NCBI RefSeq assembly: GCF_030758755.1
Contig: NZ_CP132387.1
Coordinates: 558,001 to 622,000, forward strand
Source: Bartonella apihabitans
GTDB taxonomy: Bacteria; Pseudomonadota; Alphaproteobacteria; Rhizobiales; Rhizobiaceae
Reading direction: 5' to 3'
DNA: 64,000 bases
Positions within the stretch are counted from its first letter, which is position 1. Each line of letters starts with the position of its first letter. Of this stretch, positions 36,835 to 45,701 are shown one piece after another. The notes under the pieces are model-generated. The model worked only from the letters and a program-made list of their open reading frames with translations, had not been told where the DNA came from and made no database searches. The translations under genes and the position numbers were made by a program.

Positions 36835-39614
36835 AAATGATGGGGAGTGGCAAAGTTCAAAGCTTTTATCAACTTTTGCAAGACACTGAAGTTGTTATCC
36901 CGATGATCCAACGTGATTATGCGCAAGGACGTCTCACCGAAAAAGTGAAGTCTATTCGCCACGACTTTTTGGATGCACTTTATAAGGCGTGTAAAGAAAT
37001 AAAGCCGCTACATCTCGATTTTATCTATGGGGAGGAAGATGAAGGGGTTTTCAAGCCATTTGATGGGCAACAACGGCTGACTACATTGTATTTGTTGCAC
37101 TGGTATGCAGCAGTAAAAGCGGAAAAATTAGCCGAGGAAAAGGAATTTTTTAACCGCTTTGGTTATGAAATTCGTGAAAGCACAAGGGTGTTTATTAAAA
37201 AGCTTAATAACGAAGCCGTTTTTTCATCGGAACGTCTTTCCGACGACGATGATATTTCGTCAATTATTAAAAATGCTCGCTGGTATGTTTCCAGATGGGA
37301 ATTGGATCAATCAATATCCGGTATGCTGGTCATGCTGGATGCGATTCATAAGAGATTTAGCGATATTCCAGATCTTTGGAAAATATTAACTGACGAGCCA
37401 CCGCTTATCACATTTTTTTATAAGCCATTGCAGGATCTGTCTTTGTCAAGCGATGAAATATACATAAAAATGAACGCGCGCGGCAAACAGTTGACCGAAC
37501 TGGAAAATTTCAAAGCGAAATTTGTGGAACTGCTGAGAGAAAAATCCTTGAGAGGTGAACTGGAAACCAACACGCCATTGGACGAGATCGAACGATGTTT
37601 TGATACGACATGGATACAAATTTTTTGGGATAATGTTCGTCCACGCGGTGACGCCGGCCCAACTCATTCAGAAAGTAACGGCGGTAAAATTGATGAAGCA
37701 ATTTTATGCGACGATGCATTTGCGCGTTTTTTGCGTTATATCGGCATCATTTTATATCTCTTGGCTGAACAGGAAGTCCCTTCCGAAGATAATGAAGCAA
37801 TAAATCCGCCAGACGATTTCCGAACTATGAAATTGTTTGCGATATTTAAGCATGTCGTAGAAACAAAATCTTTTTTATCAAACATAGATGGTAATAATAT
37901 TGACGGATTAAAACGTTTACTCGACGGAATAAACGACATCGGTAACGATGAAATAGACAAGATATTCAAAAAAATTTTTTATAAAAAGAAGATGAATGTT
38001 AAAGACGAACATGGTGAATTGTCTTCAAAAATCGCACTCTATAACATAGAAGAAAATAAAGACGTAAATATATTCAGTAATTTAATAAATAATGAAAAGG
38101 AAGAAACAATTTATTACCAACTTCTTTTTTTTGCGTTTCTATTATTAATATGGAGAAAAATTTCTCATGATAAGGATGCGAAGTTGGCGATTAATGAGGA
38201 TGATATAAAGGCGATGCGGGAGGCGCTGCGTCCCATTCGCAATCTTCTTGAGAATTCAGCCTCCGATCTTCGATATGAAAAATATCCGTCTCAGTTACGT
38301 TTAATGGTGAAAATTATTTTAAATGATCGTTCAAGTGAAAGAGAGGATAGTGTTTCACCCGATCTGTCGGATAATGGTTCACAGGACAAAGTCGACAACA
38401 AAAACGAATGGATCAAGGACACCAATTTCAATGTTTATCAAATAAATGAAGAAGCGGTAAAACAGAAACTGCGCCGACAACATAAAGGCGATGAAAAATT
38501 TCTGAACGCAATGAACCGGCTTGAAAATCATGAATTTTTTCGTGGTAATTTAGGCGCATTTTCTCTGTGTGAACAGCAAGAAACAGAAGAGAGTGAACAG
38601 CCGGAGCCAGAAAAGTTTATTTGCTTTAATCGTAAAGACATTGAGGCGGGAGATAAACTTTTCAGTTATTTTGCATATCCTCCCGAGAGTAGGCTACCAA
38701 AAGATTCTTTTCCACCGGCGGATTCTTTGCTCTCGGCGGACTCTTTGCTACTAAAGAATTCGTTGTTGTGTGAGGATGATTATGCCTTGTCAACAGGATC
38801 ATATTTTACCTATGGAGCTTTACAGGACATCCGTCATAAGCAATCTACCTGGAATTCAATTTTTAATAGAAGCTTAAACAATCAACGGATAAATTGTCGG
38901 CGAGCAGTCACGAAATTATGCCGCTATATTTCAAAACAGGATTGTCTTTATCAAGATGACATTGATAAAGAAAAAATGGAAAAAACATTAAGAGTTAAAC
39001 TTAAATGTAAAAACAGAAAATGGATTAAATATTGCGAAGAATTCAGCTGGAGATATTATTTAGTAAAATATTCAAAAAATTTTATACCAAGACACTCTAA
39101 GTATAAATTGTTGAAAGAAGAAACGAATGGACATATATTTACGAGCAATGTATATTTTAAACATAAAGTAAAAGTATATTGGAACCCGTTTCTATTTTGT
39201 GTTTCGGAAATTTTGAAGAAAGAATTGGATAAAGAAATAAAATTTTTACCATTTGGACCTGAAGACCTAGGTTCGGAGCGCGATTTTGAGGATGAAGGTC
39301 TGGAAATAGAAAAAGGAGTCTATCTCCATGGGGTTGAAAAAGGTTGGCAGCTATCATCTTCACCGACTAATAGAGATCAGTGTAGCGACGAGCTAAAAAT
39401 GCGCTTTGGAGACGAAAATGATCTCGCTCCTTTATTCAATAATGATAATGTTGTGTCGTCAGACGAAGAAAAAGACAACGGCATGATTGTATTGAGGGGG
39501 AAGGATAAGGATTTGGATTCAACAGATAGTAATAAAAACGCGAAATTTCGGTTGTATGACAAAGTCGATCGTATTGATTACATCGTCAAATTTTTCAAAA
39601 ATCGTGTAAATTAA
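36831..39614 (+). CDS. Large DUF262 protein, partner of the upstream DUF262/HNH gene
   Basis: 927 residues. Starts ATGAAAATGATG overlapping the upstream stop. The DUF262 domain shows V-I-P-M-I-Q-R-D-Y-A-Q-G-R (22-34), L-D-F-I-Y-G (62-67), F-D-G-Q-Q-R-L-T-T-L-Y-L-L-H-W-Y (77-92) and I-Y-I-K-M-N-A-R-G-K-Q-L-T-E-L-E-N-F-K-A-K-F (about 206-226). No HNH motif is recognisable, so it could be a regulatory or recognition subunit of the first protein. The C-terminal 450 residues are acidic and Ser/Leu-repeat-bearing (A-D-S-L-L twice near 625-640), then basic (W-R-Y-Y-L-V-K-Y-S near 740), and match no family I know. Low GC throughout. The tight overlap argues that the two proteins act together. Confidence 0.85.
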   Translation: MKMMGSGKVQSFYQLLQDTEVVIPMIQRDYAQGRLTEKVKSIRHDFLDALYKACKEIKPLHLDFIYGEEDEGVFKPFDGQQRLTTLYLLHWYAAVKAEKLAEEKEFFNRFGYEIRESTRVFIKKLNNEAVFSSERLSDDDDISSIIKNARWYVSRWELDQSISGMLVMLDAIHKRFSDIPDLWKILTDEPPLITFFYKPLQDLSLSSDEIYIKMNARGKQLTELENFKAKFVELLREKSLRGELETNTPLDEIERCFDTTWIQIFWDNVRPRGDAGPTHSESNGGKIDEAILCDDAFARFLRYIGIILYLLAEQEVPSEDNEAINPPDDFRTMKLFAIFKHVVETKSFLSNIDGNNIDGLKRLLDGINDIGNDEIDKIFKKIFYKKKMNVKDEHGELSSKIALYNIEENKDVNIFSNLINNEKEETIYYQLLFFAFLLLIWRKISHDKDAKLAINEDDIKAMREALRPIRNLLENSASDLRYEKYPSQLRLMVKIILNDRSSEREDSVSPDLSDNGSQDKVDNKNEWIKDTNFNVYQINEEAVKQKLRRQHKGDEKFLNAMNRLENHEFFRGNLGAFSLCEQQETEESEQPEPEKFICFNRKDIEAGDKLFSYFAYPPESRLPKDSFPPADSLLSADSLLLKNSLLCEDDYALSTGSYFTYGALQDIRHKQSTWNSIFNRSLNNQRINCRRAVTKLCRYISKQDCLYQDDIDKEKMEKTLRVKLKCKNRKWIKYCEEFSWRYYLVKYSKNFIPRHSKYKLLKEETNGHIFTSNVYFKHKVKVYWNPFLFCVSEILKKELDKEIKFLPFGPEDLGSERDFEDEGLEIEKGVYLHGVEKGWQLSSSPTNRDQCSDELKMRFGDENDLAPLFNNDNVVSSDEEKDNGMIVLRGKDKDLDSTDSNKNAKFRLYDKVDRIDYIVKFFKNRVN

Positions 39615-40431
39615 ACGATAGTGATAACTATCATGGCATAAAGTGCTTTCAATATCATAAGGTATTATGGACACATTTCCTGTAGTCCAATCGGAATATT
39701 TGACTGATTTTGGAAGGCAAGCGTTTCAGCCGGTTTGCCGTATTGTTGAGAACTGAAAATTTATCGGCATATTTACGTATATGTCGGGATTTTTATATCG
39801 TGATTTTGTTTCGGGGAACTACCGGTTCGAGATATTGAATTGATTTTCAGTTGTAAACGGGAATTCTTCCTGTTCCGCCTGTTTTTAATGGGCTTCAAGT
39901 CGAGGAAATTCATCTAACCCGTATATAGTCTGTTGTGTTTAAGCTTATCTCCCGAATTTTCGGTTCGCCAGTGCTTACGTGACAGGATGGCGGAAGGAAT
40001 GCTCATTCTTTCCTTCATTACCTGCTTGCCGCCGAGCCTTTTCAAATATCTATCAACAACAGTTTGCGGAGTGCGCGTTAATGCCACTCCGCGCCGTTAA
40101 ATCCACGCCGTTACATCTGCGAAGCCAATGAACCCTCGATTGATAAAGAACAATTACCGGCTTTGCCGAAATCGGTTTCACATATTTTAAAATGTGAGTG
40201 CAGGCATGTCGCTAACGATAGTTTGCCCGCTGTTGCTCTTCGTTGAGAGGAAAACCGGGGCACGGTGAGCGGTGATATTTATGCATTGAAATATAACGGT
40301 CTTAGATAAGGTGATTAGTTTTGCAAGTTCTTGAAGCCGCGCTTTCTGATGAATTCTATGCCAAAAGCGCGGTTATTCAAAACGATAAAGCAACAGAGAA
40401 TAAAGACCGGGCGCACTCTAACGGTTTGGTA
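39615..40431. other. Intergenic region after the DUF262 pair
   Basis: About 815 bases without a supported gene. GC content is higher than in the DUF262 genes. A hairpin with arms gcggagtg/cactccgc (40066-40092) and a small one near 39617-39632 (gatagt/actatc) are visible. It could be decayed coding DNA, but I recognise none. Confidence 0.5.
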
Positions 40432-41595
40432 TTATTTGTCTACAGAAGATTTAGTTTTACCTGTCCATAGAAGAACAAGAGCAATAATGATAGGTAGCAT
40501 AAAATAAGCGGGCAGTGCTGCCGGATTAACCCCGTACGAAACAAGAACGCCACCAATTAGAGAGCCGATCGACCCTCCGAGATACACGGATGACTGGTTT
40601 AAACCGACCGCCAGATTACCATCGCCTTTATCCTCTCTGATTTTTAGTAGCTCGTTGTTCTGGGGGACTTGCAGCGCCCAGCCAACCGCACCCCATATAA
40701 CGAGAGGCAATGCGATCAACGGCAGATAGATATGTGACAGTAAAGCCAAACCGATAAATGATAGTAAAAGCAATCCGAGAATAACGAACAGGATTTTTTT
40801 CAGATCATAGTCATCGACAAAATATCCGATCAGAATACTTCCACAAACGCCCCCTAAGCCCCAATACCATAAATAAACCGTCACATATGCCTCTTTATTT
40901 ACGGCGCTCACGAATGGAGATAGGAAAGTATACATTCCCAAGCTTGATATTGCTGCAAAAAGAGAGATCAATAGAACTCTCACAACGGGCCATTCGGATA
41001 AAAGGGCAAAACGGGATTTTTCGGATTTTATCATTGTTGATGGCAAGGTCGGTAAACATAGATATAAACCGATGAAAGCGATACCACCAAGAATGCTTAC
41101 GATTATCATAGCGCTTCGCCAACCGAAATGATCGGCTATAACGAGCGAAGCGGGTACACCTATGACAGTTCCGATTGCCATTCCCGCCATTATTGTTGAA
41201 ATGGATTTGCCCTTTTTCTCGTTGCTGCTTAGTCGGGACGATGCTGTTATTCCGCAAGCAAGAAACGCACCGGCAGAGGCTCCCGCTATAGCGCGAAGAA
41301 GAATTAAAAAATAAAATTCCGGAACAATCACGCATGCGGCATTGGCAATGACAAACACACCAAGATAAATACAGACGTTGTTTTTAAGATCACGATGCCC
41401 CGTCATTCCCACCAGAACCGGTGACAAAAGACCATAGGGTAGCGTAAAAGCGGTTACCAACTGCGCAGCCAAGCCAATCGAAACATCAAAGTCGTTGCTA
41501 ATCAGAGGTATCAAACCGGCAGTCATATAAGAAGAAAGCCCCAAGGCCAATGCCGACAAAGATAAACAGATTGACGATATTCTGACAGATAACAT
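40432..41595 (-). CDS. Major facilitator superfamily exporter (DHA1/AraJ-like)
   Basis: 387 residues from the ATG at 41595, which has an AAGGAG ribosome site; in-frame sequence further upstream lacks family character. Twelve hydrophobic helices are evident. The motif between helices 2 and 3 is present in a weak form (G-M-T-G-H-R-D-L-K), and helix 4-5 has R-A-I-A-G-A-S-A-G-A-F-L-A. The order resembles AraJ/YdhP/NepI-type proton-linked efflux proteins for sugars, nucleosides or drugs. Substrate unknown. It stands alone and converges with nothing; upstream lies a long AT-rich gap. Confidence 0.85.
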   Translation of the reverse strand: MLSVRISSICLSLSALALGLSSYMTAGLIPLISNDFDVSIGLAAQLVTAFTLPYGLLSPVLVGMTGHRDLKNNVCIYLGVFVIANAACVIVPEFYFLILLRAIAGASAGAFLACGITASSRLSSNEKKGKSISTIMAGMAIGTVIGVPASLVIADHFGWRSAMIIVSILGGIAFIGLYLCLPTLPSTMIKSEKSRFALLSEWPVVRVLLISLFAAISSLGMYTFLSPFVSAVNKEAYVTVYLWYWGLGGVCGSILIGYFVDDYDLKKILFVILGLLLLSFIGLALLSHIYLPLIALPLVIWGAVGWALQVPQNNELLKIREDKGDGNLAVGLNQSSVYLGGSIGSLIGGVLVSYGVNPAALPAYFMLPIIIALVLLWTGKTKSSVDK

Positions 41596-42549
41596 GTCGC
41601 AACGCTCCTTTTCATTCCGGTATTTTTTAGCTTTTAGCGTTGGGCGTATTAAAAATAATGAGGGCGGAACGTTTATTACTTGAAATAGCGAATGATATTT
41701 TAATCTTTCACAGGAAGATACCGCGCTATCGGACCTCTCTCGAAGGGAGACTTCGCTCATATGTTCCAGAGCAGTGATACCATTACAAGTGCATCAATTT
41801 GTAAAATCAAATAGTTTTTACTTAACTTTATTTATCAACTTTAACGGGAACTTTTGTAAAAGATGACTTTCACATTTAGTCAGATGACACAGTGTCAGAC
41901 GACACCATAAAACCTCACAGAAAGTAAAAACCAACAAAGGGAGTTGACGCAGGAATGGCATGAATTTGATGATATGCGCGTTTATCATTATCCGATAAAG
42001 TTTCATGCGAAATATGATTTTTTTATCGTCAGTTGAAGGTCTAAAGAGGCTGGAGACCTCTGAAATTAGAGACGGAGCTGGTGCTTATTCGGATCGGAAA
42101 ATTTTAAGACCATATGCCACATATGTTTTTAATGTGTCAGAAGATAGTATTTTCTAAATTGAATTTGATAAAAATATTATATAACAATAAATAGTAATAT
42201 TCTGTATCAATTTATAAAAATAAATAATTTTTAAAACATATTTTAATTTTTTGTTTAATATTATATATAATTATGATTATTAATATATAATTTTCAAATT
42301 TGAATTTTTATATAATTTTTAAATTTATATTATATTTAAAACAGAAAATATAAAATAAAAATAGTGAGAGAGGGGAGGGGCGTTTGATCGGTACAAATGC
42401 ACACTCAACAAGATTGAGACGAATTTTCTAACAATCTTAAACATTATGCCATTTAAATTTTTATCCAAGTCTAAATCGGAAAATCCATTCTTTGTCGGTC
42501 ACGTGGCAAATGTTTAGGCTTTTTGTCGGAAAATGTTTCATTTTTGACA
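41596..42549. other. AT-rich gap upstream of the MFS and monooxygenase genes
   Basis: About 950 bases separating divergent genes. From about 42120 to 42360 the DNA is nearly all A and T. No gene or RNA was recognised; promoters for both flanking genes must lie here. Confidence 0.5.
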
Positions 42550-42561
42550 ATGGATTTTATA

Positions 42562-43572
42562 ATGGCAGATAATCAAAAAAAGCTCGGCTTCTTTTCACGT
42601 CTTCTGGATGCTGTACCGGCGGGCGAGCGTTACAGGTTGGCTGAAGAACAAATAATCTATGCTGAAAAGTTGGGCTTTGAAACCGCATGGGTTGCCCAGC
42701 ACCATTTTCATCCGCAAGAAGGTGGCTTACCGTCTCCTTTTGTCTTTCTTTCCAATATTGCAGCAAAAACAAAGAAGATAAGACTTGGTACCGGTGTCAT
42801 CACTTTGCCAATGGAAAGTCCGGTGAGAGTGGCCGAGGATGCTGCCGTATTTGACCTGTTGTCGAATGGTCGGCTTGAATTGGGATTTGGCACAGGTGGA
42901 ACACGTGAATCGTTTGAAGTTTTCGGTGTTGATCCGGATAAACGTGGCGAAGTATACGCCCACCATCTTGATGTGCTGCGTAAGGCCTTTGCCGGCGAAG
43001 ATCTATTGGATGGCAACCGGCTATATCCGGCAGCCCCCCATTTGTTGCGGCGTTTCTGGATGGCTACTTTTTCACCTTTTGGCGGCAAGCTTGCGGGCGA
43101 AAAAGGCGATGGGTTAATGTTGTCAAGGACACAACCACGCCCCGCGGATAATCCTGAAGCTACGCTTGATGAAATACAAAACCCTATCATTGACGCCTAT
43201 CTCTCTGCATTACCGGCAGGTGTAAAGCCGCGTATCATGGCTTCTCGAAGCTTATTTGTATCTCGCGATCGTGCCCATGCTCTCGAATTGGCTGAAAAAG
43301 GATTAAGAAGCGCTGCCAAGCGATTGGGGAAAGCTCTAACGAATGTTAAAGGGTGTTCGCTTGACGATCTTATTGTCGCGTTTGACCAACATGTTGGAAC
43401 GCCGGAAGATGTTATTGCATCGCTCAAAAAAGATACGTCGCTCAATCGCGCGACAGATGTCGTTTTTCAGGTCCACTCCATTGATCCACCTCATGAAGAG
43501 ATTTTGAAATCGTTAGAACTGACGGCGAAAGAAGTTGCTCCTGCATTGGGCTTGAGCCTTGCCTCACATTGA
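42562..43572 (+). CDS. FMN-dependent luciferase-like monooxygenase (KPN_01858-type)
   Basis: About 336 residues from the ATG at 42562; ATG 42550 and TTG 42523 are alternatives and no start has a good ribosome site. It matches the bacterial luciferase fold: K-L-G-F-F-S-R-L-L-D at the start, A-W-V-A-Q-H-H-F-H near residue 45, L-G-T-G-V-I-T-L-P-M-E-S-P-V-R-V-A-E-D near 80-98 and G-R-L-E-L-G-F-G-T-G-G-T near 110-121. Members oxidise small substrates using FMNH2 and oxygen. It leads a three-gene cassette with a CMD protein and an alkylhydroperoxidase-like protein, a set found together in other proteobacteria. Substrate unknown. Confidence 0.88.
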   Translation: MADNQKKLGFFSRLLDAVPAGERYRLAEEQIIYAEKLGFETAWVAQHHFHPQEGGLPSPFVFLSNIAAKTKKIRLGTGVITLPMESPVRVAEDAAVFDLLSNGRLELGFGTGGTRESFEVFGVDPDKRGEVYAHHLDVLRKAFAGEDLLDGNRLYPAAPHLLRRFWMATFSPFGGKLAGEKGDGLMLSRTQPRPADNPEATLDEIQNPIIDAYLSALPAGVKPRIMASRSLFVSRDRAHALELAEKGLRSAAKRLGKALTNVKGCSLDDLIVAFDQHVGTPEDVIASLKKDTSLNRATDVVFQVHSIDPPHEEILKSLELTAKEVAPALGLSLASH

Positions 43573-43614
43573 AATGAAATATGCTACCGAGTGTCCGCTA
43601 TAAGGAACCAACAA

Positions 43615-44200
43615 ATGTCCCACTATGATATCATTGACGAGCTTGTTGGCTCGCCGTTAGAGCTACGCAAGCGTCGGCCAATTACCAAAGTTCAGGCGCA
43701 AAAGAGTTATGAAGCGCTGTTTTCAAACGTCAAGGATAGTGGCTTTTCTTTGAAAGATCGCTTTGCGATTGCCACTTTTATTTCCCGACTACATGGTTTT
43801 GATAATGCAATCAATTTTTATGAAAATGAATTGAAAAAATTAGAACCCGATTGGGCTAAAATTATAGAAGAGGCGGCGAACGCTGCCAAAAGCACAGGGC
43901 CATTCGGCAAATATCCCGATGGTCCGTCTCACAAAAGAGAATAAGGTCGGAAAAAGCTGGAGTGCGGATGCAGAGTTAAAGAATTCTTTGGGAGAAAAAT
44001 TGGCAGCCGCATTGAACCACAGTCATCTTTTGGTTTTCCACCCGCGGGATAGTGAGCCAACCCGTCTCGAAGCGCTGAAACAGGCCGGTTGGAGCAATGA
44101 TGAAATCGTTACTCTTTCGCAACTGGTTGCTTTTTTGAGCTTCCAGTTAAGACTTGCTCTGGGGCTACAAGCTCTGTCTGCCTTTAAAGGCGCAGATTAA
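43615..44200 (+). pseudogene. CMD-domain protein (Avi_7170-like), frameshifted
   Basis: Carboxymuconolactone-decarboxylase-like helical protein, second gene of the monooxygenase cassette. The ATG at 43615 follows a TAAGGA ribosome site. The first frame (M-S-H-Y-D-I-I-D-E-L) reaches G-K-Y-P-D-G-P and then stops at 43944; the remainder (L-T-K-E-N-K-V-G-K-S-W, then L-N-H-S-H-L-L-V-F-H-P-R-D) is in another frame and ends at 44200. Removing one base just after the GGTCC at 43921-43925 restores a 194-residue protein of family length. The lesion does not sit in a long homopolymer. Function within the cassette is unknown; peroxide or intermediate handling is a guess. Confidence 0.82.
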
Positions 44201-44261
44201 CGGCAATTTTTGTTGAAAAGCTTCGTAATAATATCACCTCTCACATTGGAATTTAGCGAGA

Positions 44262-44864
44262 ATGAACACAAAGCCAAATAATTCGACTAAAGAAATCAAA
44301 AGACCCAACGTCTTTACGCGCGAAAATCTTGATTGGGTTCCGTGGATCGAACCAGTTGCAGAAGAGAGTTTGAGCGAACGCCAGCGTGACTCTTTGGTCG
44401 AACCGGCTCGTGCAAAATCGGATTATTTCCGGTTACTGGCACGCGATCCCGACATATTGGAAGCGCGAACAAGGACAGATAAGGATATTTTTTATAACAC
44501 AGTTGATGGCTTGCCCCGTGCCGAACGAGAACTTGCAGCCGCAGCAACATCGCGGTTTAACGGCTGCATTTATTGTGCTTCGGTTCATGCCCGACATGCG
44601 GCTGTTTATTCCAAAAAACCGGCTGATGTTGATGAACTTCTTGATAAGGGCATATCTGCCGATTTGGGAGAGCGCTGGAACGCTATTGTTAAGGCTGCAA
44701 CCACTCTCAGCCAAACACCGCCGTCTTTCGGAAAAACAGAAATTGAAGCTCTTCGTGCTGCAGGTCTTGATGACAATGAAATTTTTGACGTCATTCATGC
44801 CGTCAGCTTTTTTAATTGGGCTAATCGGCTAATGTTGTCTCTCGGAGAGCCGACAATCGGCTAG
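44262..44864 (+). CDS. Alkylhydroperoxidase (AhpD/CMD) domain protein (Avi_7169-like)
   Basis: 200 residues. The AhpD-like core has the redox motif F-N-G-C-I-Y-C-A-S-V-H-A-R-H (about 98-111), with the C-x-x-C pair and downstream His expected for peroxidase activity. The N-terminal 55 residues contain W-V-P-W-I-E-P-V as in the subfamily that accompanies luciferase-like monooxygenases. It ends the cassette, 61 bases after the CMD gene, and converges on hmuV. A role in detoxifying peroxides made by the flavoenzyme is plausible but inferred. Confidence 0.87.
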   Translation: MNTKPNNSTKEIKRPNVFTRENLDWVPWIEPVAEESLSERQRDSLVEPARAKSDYFRLLARDPDILEARTRTDKDIFYNTVDGLPRAERELAAAATSRFNGCIYCASVHARHAAVYSKKPADVDELLDKGISADLGERWNAIVKAATTLSQTPPSFGKTEIEALRAAGLDDNEIFDVIHAVSFFNWANRLMLSLGEPTIG

Positions 44865-44915
44865 CTAAATCGTAAATTGTTCTTGATAATTCTTCTATAA
44901 AAGTAACTTTTCTCA

Positions 44916-45701
44916 TCAAAGAAAAGCAGATTGGGGGAGAACAAAAGGGATTCCTTTTGCCGGAATTTTTCCGACGGTCAATTTGCAATGATATACGTCG
45001 TGCAATAATTCTGTCGTCAGGACTTCGCGAGGGGCTCCTTCTTTGACGATGTGACCATGGTCGAGAACGATTATTTTGTCACTATAGTGCGCAGCCAGAT
45101 TGAGATCGTGCAGAATAGTAAGAACGCCGCCGCCAGCTTTTGCAAAATCACGGGCAATATCCATCACAATGAGTTGGTGGCGGATATCCAGACTGGCAAC
45201 CGGTTCATCGAGCAGTAACCAACATGGTTTATCGTCAATGACCGGTTCCCAAATTTGACAAAGTACGCGGGCGAGCTGGACACGTGCTTGTTCGCCGCCT
45301 GACAATTCCTGATAAAAACGCCCTTCATAACCGCTCAGGTCTACTTTTTGCAAAGCTTTTTCCGGAAAATTTTTTTTCATTTCGTTTGAATATAAACTGG
45401 CGGAAAGGCCGAGCTCGACAACTTCCCGAACGAGAAATGGAAAGCTCAGCCCCGTGGATTGCGGAAGAACGGCTCGTATCAAAGCCATTTCGTCAGGTCT
45501 TTTGAGAGCGATATCGTCGCCGTTGAATTTTATTTTGCCACTATATCGGAGTTCCCCGCTCAATGCTTTGACAAGCGTGGTTTTTCCTGAGCCATTGGTT
45601 CCGATTATCGAGGTTATTTGTCCGGCTCGCGCATGTAATGTCAAGGAATGAAGTATTTCGACTTTACCCAGAGTGAGTGCAAGATTTTCAACCTCGATCA
45701 T
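44916..45701 (-). CDS. hmuV: Haem ABC transporter ATP-binding protein HmuV
   Basis: 261 residues from the ATG at 45701, which overlaps hutC by 4 bases; further upstream in-frame codons lie within hutC. Complete ABC ATPase: Walker A G-T-N-G-S-G-K-T-T, Q-loop in V-L-P-Q-S, signature L-S-G-G-E-Q-A-R-V-Q-L-A-R-V-L, Walker B W-L-L-L-D-E-P and switch His in I-L-H-D-L-N. It powers import of haem across the inner membrane together with HutC and HutB. Last gene of hemP-hemS-hutB-hutC-hmuV. Confidence 0.95.
   Translation of the reverse strand: MIEVENLALTLGKVEILHSLTLHARAGQITSIIGTNGSGKTTLVKALSGELRYSGKIKFNGDDIALKRPDEMALIRAVLPQSTGLSFPFLVREVVELGLSASLYSNEMKKNFPEKALQKVDLSGYEGRFYQELSGGEQARVQLARVLCQIWEPVIDDKPCWLLLDEPVASLDIRHQLIVMDIARDFAKAGGGVLTILHDLNLAAHYSDKIIVLDHGHIVKEGAPREVLTTELLHDVYHCKLTVGKIPAKGIPFVLPQSAFL

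Noticed and set aside
39615..40431. Possible decayed gene or mobile element remnant after the DUF262 pair
   Set aside because: Higher GC and small hairpins were noted, but no translated fragment resembled a transposase, integrase or other family.
41818..42006. 62-codon minus-strand open frame upstream of the MFS gene
   Set aside because: No ribosome site or recognisable domain; the AT-rich setting makes short open frames common.
33591..42500. tRNA-Ser as an integration site for the DUF262 island
   Set aside because: I found no second copy of the tRNA 3' end downstream and no integrase gene, so a tRNA-targeted element is not supported.
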